From SMXL01 sp036985715 (lineage in GTDB: Bacteria; Bacteroidota; Rhodothermia; Rhodothermales; UBA10348): a stretch of DNA of 5,943 nucleotides. Position 1 is the stretch's first letter, and every line of letters begins with the position of its first letter. The notes beneath the pieces were generated by a model. The model was not told where the DNA came from and searched no databases. It worked only from the letters and a program-made list of their open reading frames with translations. The stretch spans positions 1 to 5,943 of the forward strand of contig BTQE01000155.1 of the NCBI GenBank assembly GCA_036985715.1, read 5' to 3'. Shown one piece after another: positions 1 through 5,943 of the stretch. The position numbers and the translations under genes were made by a program.

Positions 1-1335
1 CGACGTGCTCAACGACTCGCTCAGTAATACCCTCAGACGATCGACCAGGTGCTCTCGAATTGCCTCGTCGTCGATTTTTTCAATCACTTCCCGGGCGAAT
101 GATTCCAGAAGGAGAAGCCTCGCATCGTTTTCCCGCAGGCCTCGCGTTCGGAGGTAGAAAATCGCTTCTTTGTCCAACTGACCGGTGGTTGCTCCATGAC
201 TACACTTGACGTCGTCCGCATAGATCTCCAACTCCGGTTTGGAATACATGTGAGCCGAGTCACTCAGAAGAACGGATCGGTTCGACTGGTATGCGTTGAT
301 CAGCTGGGCATCCTGGCGCACCATCACTTTTCCATTGAAAACGCCGACGGAATTTCCGTCCAGAATGCACTTATAGAGCTCATTGCTGCAGGAATTGGGT
401 TTTGCGTGGTCAACCAGTGAATGGATGTCAACGTGCATGTCATTTCGGGCCAGGACGAGGCCTAGAAGATGAGTGTCACAACCTTCTGCATCAGGCAGGA
501 AGTTCAAGTTGTGACGCACGAGTGAGCCGGAGAGTGTGAGATGATTCGTAGCGAAGTAACTGTCCTTCTCCTGATAGACGAACAGAGAATTTATCAGGTC
601 GGCCGATTCTCCTCGATCAAAGACGTGAACGTGGTTCATCCTTGAGGAGGGCCCGACAAAGATCTCGGTAACTGCGTTTTCGAAGCAGGACGAATGCCCC
701 GAGTCATCGTACCACTCGATAATGGTGCCTGATGCTTGTGCCCCCATGACAAACAGATTCCGCGGCTGGATGAGCGAACGACCGGGTTCAGCACAGATGT
801 CGGTTATATACAGCGGTTGGTCCAGCGAGGCACCATCTGGAATCCAAACGAACAGACCCTCTCCGATGAAGGCTGTATTCAGAGCAGTAAACGCTTCCGA
901 TGTGTAGTCGGCCTGCTTCGAGATATGGGACTTAACGACGTCCGCATGGTTTATCAGTGCGTCATCCAGACTGCTTACCACAATCTTTCTATCGCCCTCT
1001 GGAAGTTCGCTCAGGTCCTGTCGAAAGACTCCGTTTACGCTCACCGCCAGATATCGGCTGTCCTGTTTCAAAACGAGTGGAATTGAAACATCGTGCTCGT
1101 CCCGGGATCTCTCGATTCGTAAAGAAGCATCGAGCCACTTCTTAACCGGCGTATACTTCCAGGCTTCGGCCTTACGATCTGGAAAACCCAACGACTGAAA
1201 AGCCTGCAGGGCAGCCGACCGCAGACCGGGCAGAAACGACTCAGAACCGTTCAGGCTCGCCATGAAAGCCGCATGACTCGTAAGGATGCGGTCTTCAATT
1301 GAAAAGGCGTGTTCTGTGCTTTTTACTTCAGGCAT
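1..1335 (-). CDS. sufD: SufD, Fe-S cluster scaffold subunit (3' end cut by window edge)
   Basis: The minus frame stays open from the ATG at 1335 to base 1, giving 445 residues with no stop. This is already about the full family length, so only a few C-terminal residues should be missing. SufD pairs with SufB in the cytosolic SufBC2D complex that assembles Fe-S clusters. The N-terminal part has the SufD-type segment FPDRKAEAWKYTP (residues 51-63). The C-terminal beta-helix core carries IYADDVKCSHGATTGQLD (371-388) and then AIFYLRTRGL (391-400). Cys378 and His380 correspond to the Cys/His pair of E. coli SufD (C358/H360) implicated in cluster assembly at the SufB-SufD interface. The ATG is the first in-frame start after the sufC stop, 39 bases away, and has no well-placed Shine-Dalgarno: a GGAG lies about 25 bases upstream. 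Gene order sufB-sufC-sufD supports one operon. Identity is firm, and the true C-terminus is unseen. Confidence 0.96.
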   Translation of the reverse strand, partial: MPEVKSTEHAFSIEDRILTSHAAFMASLNGSESFLPGLRSAALQAFQSLGFPDRKAEAWKYTPVKKWLDASLRIERSRDEHDVSIPLVLKQDSRYLAVSVNGVFRQDLSELPEGDRKIVVSSLDDALINHADVVKSHISKQADYTSEAFTALNTAFIGEGLFVWIPDGASLDQPLYITDICAEPGRSLIQPRNLFVMGAQASGTIIEWYDDSGHSSCFENAVTEIFVGPSSRMNHVHVFDRGESADLINSLFVYQEKDSYFATNHLTLSGSLVRHNLNFLPDAEGCDTHLLGLVLARNDMHVDIHSLVDHAKPNSCSNELYKCILDGNSVGVFNGKVMVRQDAQLINAYQSNRSVLLSDSAHMYSKPELEIYADDVKCSHGATTGQLDKEAIFYLRTRGLRENDARLLLLESFAREVIEKIDDEAIREHLVDRLRVLLSESLSTS

Positions 1336-1374
1336 GGTATGTAAACGACAATCAAAGTTCTCCAGGACTCTCGA

Positions 1375-2142
1375 CTAGGCCGTGGATTCAGATAATTCCT
1401 CTTTCAGCCAATCGTACCCATGAGCCTCAAGCTCGAGAGCCAGACTCTTGTCTCCGGACCGAACAATCACCCCATCGACGAGGACGTGTACAAAATCAGG
1501 TACAATGTATTCGAGCAATCGCTGATAGTGCGTGATCACCACAAATGCCCGTTCCTCAGACCGAAGGTGGTTGACTCCGTCCGAGACGATTCGCAGCGCG
1601 TCAATGTCTAGACCGGAATCGGTTTCATCCAGAATGGCCAGTCGTGGTTCGAGCATGGCCAACTGGAAAATCTCGTTTCTCTTTTTCTCTCCCCCTGAAA
1701 ATCCTTCGTTTACGGACCGTTGTTTCAGACTGGGATCCAGTTTTACCAGTGCGGCTCGTTCTTTCATGAGTTTGAGAAAATCGACCGCACTCAATTCTTC
1801 CTCGCCGCGATGTTCACGGATACTTTTCACCGACTGGCGGAGAAAGTTGGACATGCTTACGCCCGGTAGCTCTACCGGGTATTGAAATGCCAGAAAAAGT
1901 CCATCTCGAGCGCGTTCATCTGGATCCATTTCGAGAAGATCCTTGCCGTCATACTCGACACTGCCCTCGGTTACTTTATAGCCATCTTTTCCTGCCAGGA
2001 CTGATGCAAGAGTACTTTTGCCGGAACCGTTCGGGCCCATTATGGCGTGGATTTCCCCGGCATTGACGTTCAGGTTCACACCGTGCAATATTTCGGTGCC
2101 CTCTTCTTCAATCGATACGTGTAAATTTTGAATCTGAAGCAT
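1375..2142 (-). CDS. sufC: SufC, ABC-type ATPase of the SufBCD Fe-S assembly complex
   Basis: This 255-residue protein is the usual length for SufC, a soluble ABC ATPase that powers conformational change in SufBC2D and is not a transporter. All nucleotide-binding motifs are visible: Walker A GPNGSGKST (36-44), Q-loop around Gln87 in FQYP, ABC signature FSGGEKKR (148-155), Walker B LAILDETDSGLD (168-179) with catalytic Glu173, and H-loop His205 in VITH. The stretch FSGGEKKRNE followed by LDETDSGLDIDAL is characteristic of SufC within the ABC superfamily. There is no membrane segment. It lies 47 bases after the sufB stop and 39 before sufD, so it is the middle gene of the operon. The only ribosome-binding candidate is a purine-rich AAGAAGAGA run more than ten bases before the ATG, which is weak. 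Confidence 0.98.
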   Translation of the reverse strand: MLQIQNLHVSIEEEGTEILHGVNLNVNAGEIHAIMGPNGSGKSTLASVLAGKDGYKVTEGSVEYDGKDLLEMDPDERARDGLFLAFQYPVELPGVSMSNFLRQSVKSIREHRGEEELSAVDFLKLMKERAALVKLDPSLKQRSVNEGFSGGEKKRNEIFQLAMLEPRLAILDETDSGLDIDALRIVSDGVNHLRSEERAFVVITHYQRLLEYIVPDFVHVLVDGVIVRSGDKSLALELEAHGYDWLKEELSESTA

Positions 2143-2189
2143 CTTGAAAGTCTATCTCTTCTTTGTGAGTCAGGTCCGCGACGGGATTC

Positions 2190-3650
2190 CTATCCGACAC
2201 TACTTTCCAGCTCAATTGCGAGTAATTTTTGTGCTTCCACAGCAAATTCCATGGGCAGTTTGGTCAAGATCTCTCTGCAGAATCCATTGACGATTAGCTT
2301 TATGGCATCCTGCTCAGAAAGACCGCGCTGCTTACAATAAAATATCTGGTCTTCGCCCACTTTTGAGGTTGTCGCCTCGTGTTCGACCTGAGCGCTGGGA
2401 TTGTTTATTTCGAGATACGGGAACGTGTGGGCACCGCATCGATCTCCCAACAGCATCGAATCGCATTGCGAATAATTTCGAGCATTTTCTGCCCGAGGCA
2501 GGATTTTTACGAGACCCCGATACGAGTTCTGACCTACGCCACCGGATATTCCTTTGGAGATGATGGTGCTGCGTGTATGCTTTCCCATGTGGATCATCTT
2601 CGTGCCTGTATCGGCCTGTTGATGACCTTTAGTGAATGCGACTGAGTAGAATTCACCTACCGAATAATCTCCTTTCAGGATGACCGACGGATACTTCCAC
2701 GTGATCGAACTCCCGGTTTCAAGCTGGGTCCAACTGATTTTTGCATGATCGCCCAAACAAATGCCGCGTTTCGTGACAAAGTTATAAATACCACCCTTTC
2801 CCTCTGCGCTTCCCGGATACCAATTCTGGATGGTTGAATATTTTACTTCAGCATCTTTGTGGGCGATGATCTCTACGACGGCAGCATGGAGCTGGTTTTC
2901 GTCGCGCATCGGCGCCGTGCAGCCTTCCAGATAGCTGACATAGGATCCCTCATCCGCAATGATGAGAGTTCTTTCGAACTGACCCGTACCCGCTTCGTTG
3001 ATGCGGAAGTAGGTGGACAGCTCCATGGGACAGCGAACGCCGGGGGGGATATAGCAGAAAGAACCGTCGCTGAACACAGCCGAGTTCAGTGTCGCGTAGA
3101 AGTTGTCGGTGTAAGGAACTACTGAGCCCAGATACTTCTGAACAAGCTCCGGGTGTTCTTTGACCGCGTCGCTGAACGAACAGAAAATAACACCGTGCCG
3201 AGCCAACTCTTCCTTAAACGTCGTGGTAACCGACACACTGTCCATAACGACGTCGACCGCAACGCCACTCAGCCGTTTCTGCTCTTCGATCGGAATACCC
3301 AAACGATTGAACGTGTCGATGATCTCCGGATCGACCTGCTCCAGGCTATCTAGTGCAGGTCGTTGTTTTGGAGCTGCATAGTAGCTGATTGACTGAAAAT
3401 CGATGTCCGGGTAGTTAAGATGGGCCCAGCGAGGGTAGGCCTCTTTTTCGTGAAGGGATTTCCAGTGTTTGAGCGCTTTGAGACGCCAATCAAGCAACCA
3501 CTTCGGGTCCCCCTTTTTCGACGAAATAAGACGAACGATGTCTTCGTTGATGCCGGCAGGAGCACGATCAGACTCGATTTCAGTAACAAAACCGTACTCG
3601 TACTCGCTATTTGCGACTTCCTGAAGATATTTAGTACTGGAATCGCTCAT
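2190..3650 (-). CDS. sufB: SufB, Fe-S cluster scaffold subunit
   Basis: SufB is the main scaffold subunit of SufBC2D, receiving sulfur and building the nascent cluster in the cytosol. The 486 residues match the full family length (E. coli SufB has 495). Recognisable blocks are the N-terminal EYEYGFVTEIESD (16-28), GDPKWLLDWRLKALKHW (47-63), the beta-helix core with TDNFYATLNSAVFSDGSFCY (181-200) and IPPGVRCPMELSTYFRIN (201-218), and the conserved C-terminal SQCDSMLLGDRCGAHTFPY (394-412). Cys405 in CGAHT falls on the essential E. coli Cys405, and Glu433 in GED lies next to the position of E. coli Glu434. The start is fixed because an in-frame TAA lies directly before the ATG at 3650. It is the first gene of the leftward operon and is probably expressed from the control region at 3651-3820. 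No frameshift or missing key residue is seen. Confidence 0.98.
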   Translation of the reverse strand: MSDSSTKYLQEVANSEYEYGFVTEIESDRAPAGINEDIVRLISSKKGDPKWLLDWRLKALKHWKSLHEKEAYPRWAHLNYPDIDFQSISYYAAPKQRPALDSLEQVDPEIIDTFNRLGIPIEEQKRLSGVAVDVVMDSVSVTTTFKEELARHGVIFCSFSDAVKEHPELVQKYLGSVVPYTDNFYATLNSAVFSDGSFCYIPPGVRCPMELSTYFRINEAGTGQFERTLIIADEGSYVSYLEGCTAPMRDENQLHAAVVEIIAHKDAEVKYSTIQNWYPGSAEGKGGIYNFVTKRGICLGDHAKISWTQLETGSSITWKYPSVILKGDYSVGEFYSVAFTKGHQQADTGTKMIHMGKHTRSTIISKGISGGVGQNSYRGLVKILPRAENARNYSQCDSMLLGDRCGAHTFPYLEINNPSAQVEHEATTSKVGEDQIFYCKQRGLSEQDAIKLIVNGFCREILTKLPMEFAVEAQKLLAIELESSVG

Positions 3651-3665
3651 TTAGGCAAATTGCGG

Positions 3666-3671
3666 CTCCTT
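3666..3671 (-). promoter_or_regulatory. Shine-Dalgarno-like AAGGAG before sufB, unusually distant
   Basis: The minus strand reads AAGGAG here, a good match to the anti-Shine-Dalgarno sequence. It lies 15 bases before the sufB ATG, longer than the usual 5 to 9. An in-frame TAA just before the ATG rules out an earlier sufB start, so the spacing is not caused by a wrong start call. A TTG stands 7 bases after the motif in another frame and would give a three-codon reading frame ending in an ATGA overlap with sufB. Whether either is used is unknown. Confidence 0.4.
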
Positions 3672-3733
3672 AGGTATGAAAAAGTGAAATCCTGCAAGCA
3701 TACGACCTGGAGAGCGAAAAGTGCGCCATTACT

Positions 3734-3752
3734 ATTTAGATTTAGTCTAAAT
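3734..3752. promoter_or_regulatory. Perfect 7-bp-arm palindrome, candidate operator of the divergent suf region
   Basis: ATTTAGA and TCTAAAT form perfect inverted arms around a 5-base centre (TTTAG), 19 bases in all, between the sufB start and the A-type carrier. The symmetry and size suit a dimeric winged-helix repressor. Known suf and isc operons are often controlled by Fe-S-sensing Rrf2-family regulators such as IscR, or by SufR or Fur. The minus-strand reading contains GACTAAAT, loosely recalling the GACT core of IscR type 1 sites, but it is not a clear consensus match. No regulator gene is in the window, so the binding protein is inferred only. Confidence 0.4.
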
Positions 3753-3765
3753 TACGAAGAATAAG

Positions 3766-3781
3766 TGGCTTGATAAAGCCA
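3766..3781. repeat. Small inverted repeat TGGCTT-GATA-AAGCCA
   Basis: Six-base perfect arms flank a GATA spacer. The repeat covers the -35 element of the proposed plus-strand promoter and lies 13 bases from the 3734-3752 palindrome. No run of T follows it on either strand and no gene ends nearby, so it does not look like a terminator. It may be a second protein-binding site or chance. Confidence 0.3.
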
Positions 3782-3799
3782 AAATGTACTTTTTATAAC
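3770..3799 (+). promoter_or_regulatory. Candidate sigma70-type promoter for the A-type carrier gene
   Basis: TTGATA at 3770-3775 and TATAAC at 3794-3799 are separated by 18 bases; each resembles the -35 (TTGACA) and -10 (TATAAT) consensus with one or two differences. Transcription would begin near 3806, leaving a leader of about 138 bases before the ATG at 3944. The region is AT-rich compared with the flanking genes. If the host is a Bacteroidota-type bacterium its main sigma factor may prefer a different motif, so this is tentative. Confidence 0.35.
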
Positions 3800-3818
3800 A
3801 CATAATAGGGTGTAGCTC

Positions 3819-3860
3819 CTGAGAAATCGGCCCCAAGAGTCTAATTTTCTCGGACGGGCC
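3819..3860 (+). promoter_or_regulatory. Possible folded 5' leader of the A-type carrier mRNA
   Basis: Bases 3819-3826 (CTGAGAAA) can pair with 3846-3853 (TTTCTCGG), 8 pairs including one G-U. GGCCC at 3829-3833 inside the loop can pair with GGGCC at 3856-3860 just beyond the stem, a pseudoknot-like arrangement. I do not recognise a known riboswitch class. The pairing was found by eye and could be coincidence. Confidence 0.18.
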
Positions 3861-3943
3861 ACTTGAAACCAGAAGTACCTGCATGGGTACTCTCGGCATT
3901 CTACTGGCAGAATGATGAAATCAGTGCAATATCCACGCTGGAG

Positions 3944-4276
3944 ATGAAACTCAACATCACGAAACGAGCGATCGACAAAATCCGCAAGACGGCGGAACAG
4001 GACGGGGTAATCCTTTCCGAGGTCATGTTACGCGTCGCGGTGATTCCAGGGGGATGCTCAGGCCTTACCTACGACCTGGGTTGGGACTCGGCCCACCAGG
4101 ACGATGATGAATCCGTTGAACTCGGGGGCATTCAGTTCGTGATGAATCTCAAGAGCAGACTCTATGTAGAGGGCTCGGAGTTGGACTTCACGGATGGTCT
4201 CGACGGAAAGGGATTCTACTTCGACAATCCGAATGCCGTCAGGACCTGTGCGTGTGGCGAATCGTTTGGTCTCTAG
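3944..4276 (+). CDS. A-type Fe-S carrier (IscA/SufA/ErpA/HesB family)
   Basis: This encodes a 110-residue A-type carrier, the standard length. These proteins hold Fe-S clusters and deliver them from the scaffold to apo-enzymes in the cytosol. The three conserved cysteine ligands are present: Cys38 in GGCSGLTY (36-43) and Cys102 and Cys104 in TCACGESF (101-108). FYFDNPNAVRT (91-101) is also typical. The N-terminus MKLNITKRAIDKIRK aligns with the usual family start, so I chose the ATG at 3944. The frame stays open upstream to a TTG at 3863, which would add 27 residues without family resemblance. Only GGAG directly abutting the ATG looks like a ribosome site, which is too close to work well. The gene is divergent from sufBCD, unlike the common arrangement in which it is co-transcribed. 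The paralogue type (SufA, IscA or ErpA) cannot be decided from this sequence alone. Confidence 0.93.
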   Translation: MKLNITKRAIDKIRKTAEQDGVILSEVMLRVAVIPGGCSGLTYDLGWDSAHQDDDESVELGGIQFVMNLKSRLYVEGSELDFTDGLDGKGFYFDNPNAVRTCACGESFGL

Positions 4277-4830
4277 TCAAGTGCCGGGTCGCGGGCAGTC
4301 GATCTCGTCCATACAAGTTTATCGCCCTCGATGAGGCCGATCGTGTCTACGCTCCCGGCAATCATTTCGAGCACGTACTGAGCCGGGCCCGTTGATGGCA
4401 CGTCCTGAGGAGAGAGCGGCTTCATGTATTTCGCCATGTGGATGATCGTGGAATCGGCGTCGACAAAGATCAAGTCGAGAGAGAGCGGTGTGTTCGCCAT
4501 CCAGAAAAATCGATCCTCCTCTGTATCGAAAATGAAGAGCATGCCTCGCGTAACCGGAAGCTCGGTCCGCTGCATCATTCCGCGGGTACGAGTCGAATCC
4601 GTTTCGGCAATCTCAATCTCCAGGTCCGCAAGCTGTTCACCCTCTCGAAGAATTATAAGACGACCGTCAACGCGAAAAGGTATTTCGTCGGCAACTGGTT
4701 CTGAGTCAGGGGTGCCTGGCGAGGGGCTCCCGCACGCGCTCACAAAAACAGCAGCCGCCAGAAGGACACACCAGCGTCCGCGATGCTTCAGCATTGCAAT
4801 ATTATTAGCGATCTGTTTCATACGTCTCAT
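4273..4830 (-). CDS. DUF192 (UPF0127) lipoprotein, downstream copy
   Basis: Using the ATG at 4830 gives 185 residues. A charged N-terminus and hydrophobic segment WCVLLAAAVFVSAC end in a lipobox with Cys33, so the protein is probably lipid-anchored and faces the periplasm or cell surface. A Pro/Ser-rich linker follows, then the DUF192 beta-barrel domain (about 67-175) with RGMM (83-86), GMLF (96-99), FWMANTP (109-115), LDLIFV (118-123), GPAQYVLE (148-155) and EGDKLVW (168-174). The biochemical role of this family is unknown. The start at 4830 makes an ATGA overlap with the stop of the preceding gene, suggesting translational coupling. Other possible starts are the ATGs at 4845, 4821 and 4794; the last would give the most compact signal peptide. 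The stop overlaps that of the convergent A-type carrier. By eye it is roughly 40 per cent identical over the domain to the upstream neighbour. Confidence 0.88.
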   Translation of the reverse strand: MRRMKQIANNIAMLKHRGRWCVLLAAAVFVSACGSPSPGTPDSEPVADEIPFRVDGRLIILREGEQLADLEIEIAETDSTRTRGMMQRTELPVTRGMLFIFDTEEDRFFWMANTPLSLDLIFVDADSTIIHMAKYMKPLSPQDVPSTGPAQYVLEMIAGSVDTIGLIEGDKLVWTRSTARDPALD

Positions 4831-5348
4831 TCTGTTCGTTCCCATTTGATCCGCAGTGAATCTTGAATGCTGAACTGATCCGTGAAACCGCCCCGAACCT
4901 CAACGACAAATTGAGCGGGTCCGACGGAGAGAATCTCCTGGTCAGAATAGGGGGTTGTTCTCTTGACAATATTGGCAATGCTGGAATCAGCGCGGACGAA
5001 AATAATATCCAACGGCAAAGGAGTGCTTCTCATCCAGAATCTTCGATCACCAGGTTCCTGATAGAGGAACAACATACCTCCGCGAGCCGGGATCGACCTT
5101 CGATCCATCAGACCTCGAGCTTGAGCCGAATCTGATTCCGCGATCTCGATCACGATGCGCGTGACAATTTCACCGCTATCGTCGACGAAATCAAGCAGGC
5201 CGTCGGGTCTGAATTCGATGTCTGTCCGAATGACGCGTGAACTTGAGTCTCCCTCACAGCCCAGGCCTCCCAGACCAATCCCAATCAAAAAAACGAGTCC
5301 GGTTAAAGATCCTAGTCGGGAAGAAGCTGTTGCGTTACTGAATGGCAT
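4827..5348 (-). CDS. DUF192 (UPF0127) lipoprotein, upstream copy
   Basis: This 173-residue protein has a hydrophobic segment LTGLVFLIGIGLGGLGC with a lipobox ending at Cys31, so a lipoprotein exported by Sec is likely. The DUF192 domain follows with RGLMDR (78-83), GMLF (91-94), FWMRSTP (104-110), LDIIFV (113-118) and GPAQFVVE (143-150). Compared with the downstream copy, the Asn normally found in FWMxNTP is Ser108, and the C-terminal GD turn is replaced by QDS. The start at 5348 lies 37 bases inside the end of hemW; no later in-frame start would keep a full signal peptide, and a weak GGAAA stands about 7 bases upstream. Function is unknown; the position after hemW and before its paralogue indicates one transcript. 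Confidence 0.88.
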   Translation of the reverse strand: MPFSNATASSRLGSLTGLVFLIGIGLGGLGCEGDSSSRVIRTDIEFRPDGLLDFVDDSGEIVTRIVIEIAESDSAQARGLMDRRSIPARGGMLFLYQEPGDRRFWMRSTPLPLDIIFVRADSSIANIVKRTTPYSDQEILSVGPAQFVVEVRGGFTDQFSIQDSLRIKWERTE

Positions 5349-5943
5349 ATTGATTTTCCAATATCGGATAGAATCACTTTTTGATTGCGAATGGCCTGAA
5401 TGAACCCCGATGATTCCAAAAGTGCGAGTTCATCAATTCTAAGAGTGAGTAAATCTACCCCGTAACGCTCTTCCAATATGGCAAGGTCCAGTCCCTCTGA
5501 CGTGCGCAATCGAAGCATGATGTATTCGCCGGCGAGTTCATCCAGCGACAGATTTTCCTGCTCGTCAATCGGGCGAACGTGGTCGCCAAGGAAAGCTTGA
5601 TAGCGATTCAGGTTCCGGACATTCGACCATCTTCGAGCGGGTAAGCCTCTCCACCAGAATGAATGCGCTGACGGCCCGAATCCGATATAGTTAACGTGTG
5701 ACCAGTATCGATGATTGTGTACGGATCGGTATCCGGGTCGCGCAAAACTGGAGATTTCATAGTGTTCGTAATCGAATGCCTGAAGCGTATCCATGGCCAT
5801 CTGAAAAAGTTCTGAATGCGTTTCCTGGTCAATTGGAGTCACATTTCCGAGCTGAACCTGCTTCCAGAGAGGCGTTTTCTCTTCGATCGTCAGCCCGTAA
5901 GTTGAGACGTGCGGCACACCCATCTCGCACGCCAACTCCAGAT
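5312..5943 (-). CDS. hemW: HemW-like radical-SAM heme chaperone, C-terminal part
   Basis: The frame enters from the right edge without a start and ends in TAG at 5312, giving about 209 residues of a family that is usually 370-400 long. The radical-SAM CxxxCxxC cluster motif would lie in the missing half. What is visible is diagnostic of the HemN/HemW group: HVSTYGLTIEEKTPLW, then YEHYEISSFARPGYRSVHNHRYW and YIGFGPSAHSF, then RWSNVRNLNRYQAF. The C-terminal HemN_C-type domain has EYIMLRLRTSEGLDLAILEERYG and LESSGFI. HemW binds heme and delivers it to respiratory proteins; many are misannotated as oxygen-independent coproporphyrinogen oxidase HemN. The domain order and the compact tail favour HemW, but the missing N-terminus prevents proof. 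It is first of the three visible genes on this strand and overlaps the following DUF192 gene by 37 bases. Confidence 0.9.
   Translation of the reverse strand, partial: LELACEMGVPHVSTYGLTIEEKTPLWKQVQLGNVTPIDQETHSELFQMAMDTLQAFDYEHYEISSFARPGYRSVHNHRYWSHVNYIGFGPSAHSFWWRGLPARRWSNVRNLNRYQAFLGDHVRPIDEQENLSLDELAGEYIMLRLRTSEGLDLAILEERYGVDLLTLRIDELALLESSGFIQAIRNQKVILSDIGKSICHSVTQQLLPD

Noticed and set aside
196..1145. Several plus-strand open frames (for example 196-420, 736-1086, 957-1145)
   Set aside because: They lie opposite sufD, which has a continuous, strongly conserved reading frame on the minus strand; their translations resemble no family.
3350..3589. Minus-strand 79-residue frame inside sufB
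   Set aside because: It is an out-of-frame shadow of the sufB N-terminal region, whose translation matches SufB throughout.
3420..3764. Plus-strand 114-residue frame running from sufB into the intergenic region
   Set aside because: Most of it is antisense to sufB, it has no recognisable domain, and it covers the palindrome and regulatory spacer.
3766..3781. Inverted repeat as a rho-independent terminator
   Set aside because: The stem is short and AT-containing, no T run follows on either strand, and no gene ends upstream of it.
3863..3943. N-terminal extension of the A-type carrier from a TTG start
   Set aside because: The added 27 residues have no family resemblance, while the ATG at 3944 gives the standard length and start.
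4424..4849. Plus-strand 141-residue frame opposite the downstream DUF192 gene
   Set aside because: The minus strand carries a lipobox and all DUF192 motifs; the plus translation is an Arg/Ser-rich shadow without a domain.
1..5943. CRISPR array, tRNA, rRNA, transposase or insertion-sequence ends
   Set aside because: I saw no regularly spaced repeats, no tRNA-like cloverleaf and no transposase motif in any frame; coding density is explained by the seven genes.

Overview
The window holds a bacterial iron-sulfur (Fe-S) cluster assembly locus and, facing it, the end of a heme-chaperone operon. Seven features are genes. sufB, sufC and sufD run leftward on the minus strand, with sufD cut by the left edge at codon 445. 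A divergently transcribed A-type Fe-S carrier lies on the plus strand. On the right, a minus-strand operon contains the C-terminal part of hemW (cut by the right edge) followed by two related DUF192 (UPF0127) lipoproteins.

Layout: 1-1335 sufD (minus, partial); 1375-2142 sufC (minus); 2190-3650 sufB (minus); 3651-3943 a divergent regulatory region of about 290 bases with a perfect 7-bp-arm palindrome, a second small inverted repeat, a plausible sigma70-type promoter and a possible folded leader; 3944-4276 A-type carrier (plus); 4273-4830 and 4827-5348 two DUF192 lipoproteins (minus); 5312-5943 hemW C-terminus (minus). Packing is tight: the carrier and the first DUF192 gene share a CTAG at their stop codons, the two DUF192 genes meet in an ATGA overlap, and the upstream DUF192 gene starts inside the hemW reading frame.

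How the genes fit together: SufB, SufC and SufD form the SufBC2D scaffold, on which a [4Fe-4S] cluster is built with energy from the SufC ATPase. The A-type protein would pass clusters on to client enzymes. The cysteine desulfurase (SufS) and its sulfur acceptor (SufE or SufU) are not visible and may lie beyond the left edge after sufD. HemW is itself a radical-SAM Fe-S protein, so its closeness to suf is suggestive, but it sits in a separate convergent operon.

Organism: the sequence has moderate GC, weak or badly spaced Shine-Dalgarno sequences before several genes, and two lipoprotein signal peptides. I lean towards the Bacteroidota/Rhodothermota/Balneolota side of the tree, but this is an impression and not a demonstrated assignment. 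The genes themselves are ordinary housekeeping functions. The parts worth a second look are the divergent control region and the paired DUF192 lipoproteins, and I see no clear novel defence or mobile system.
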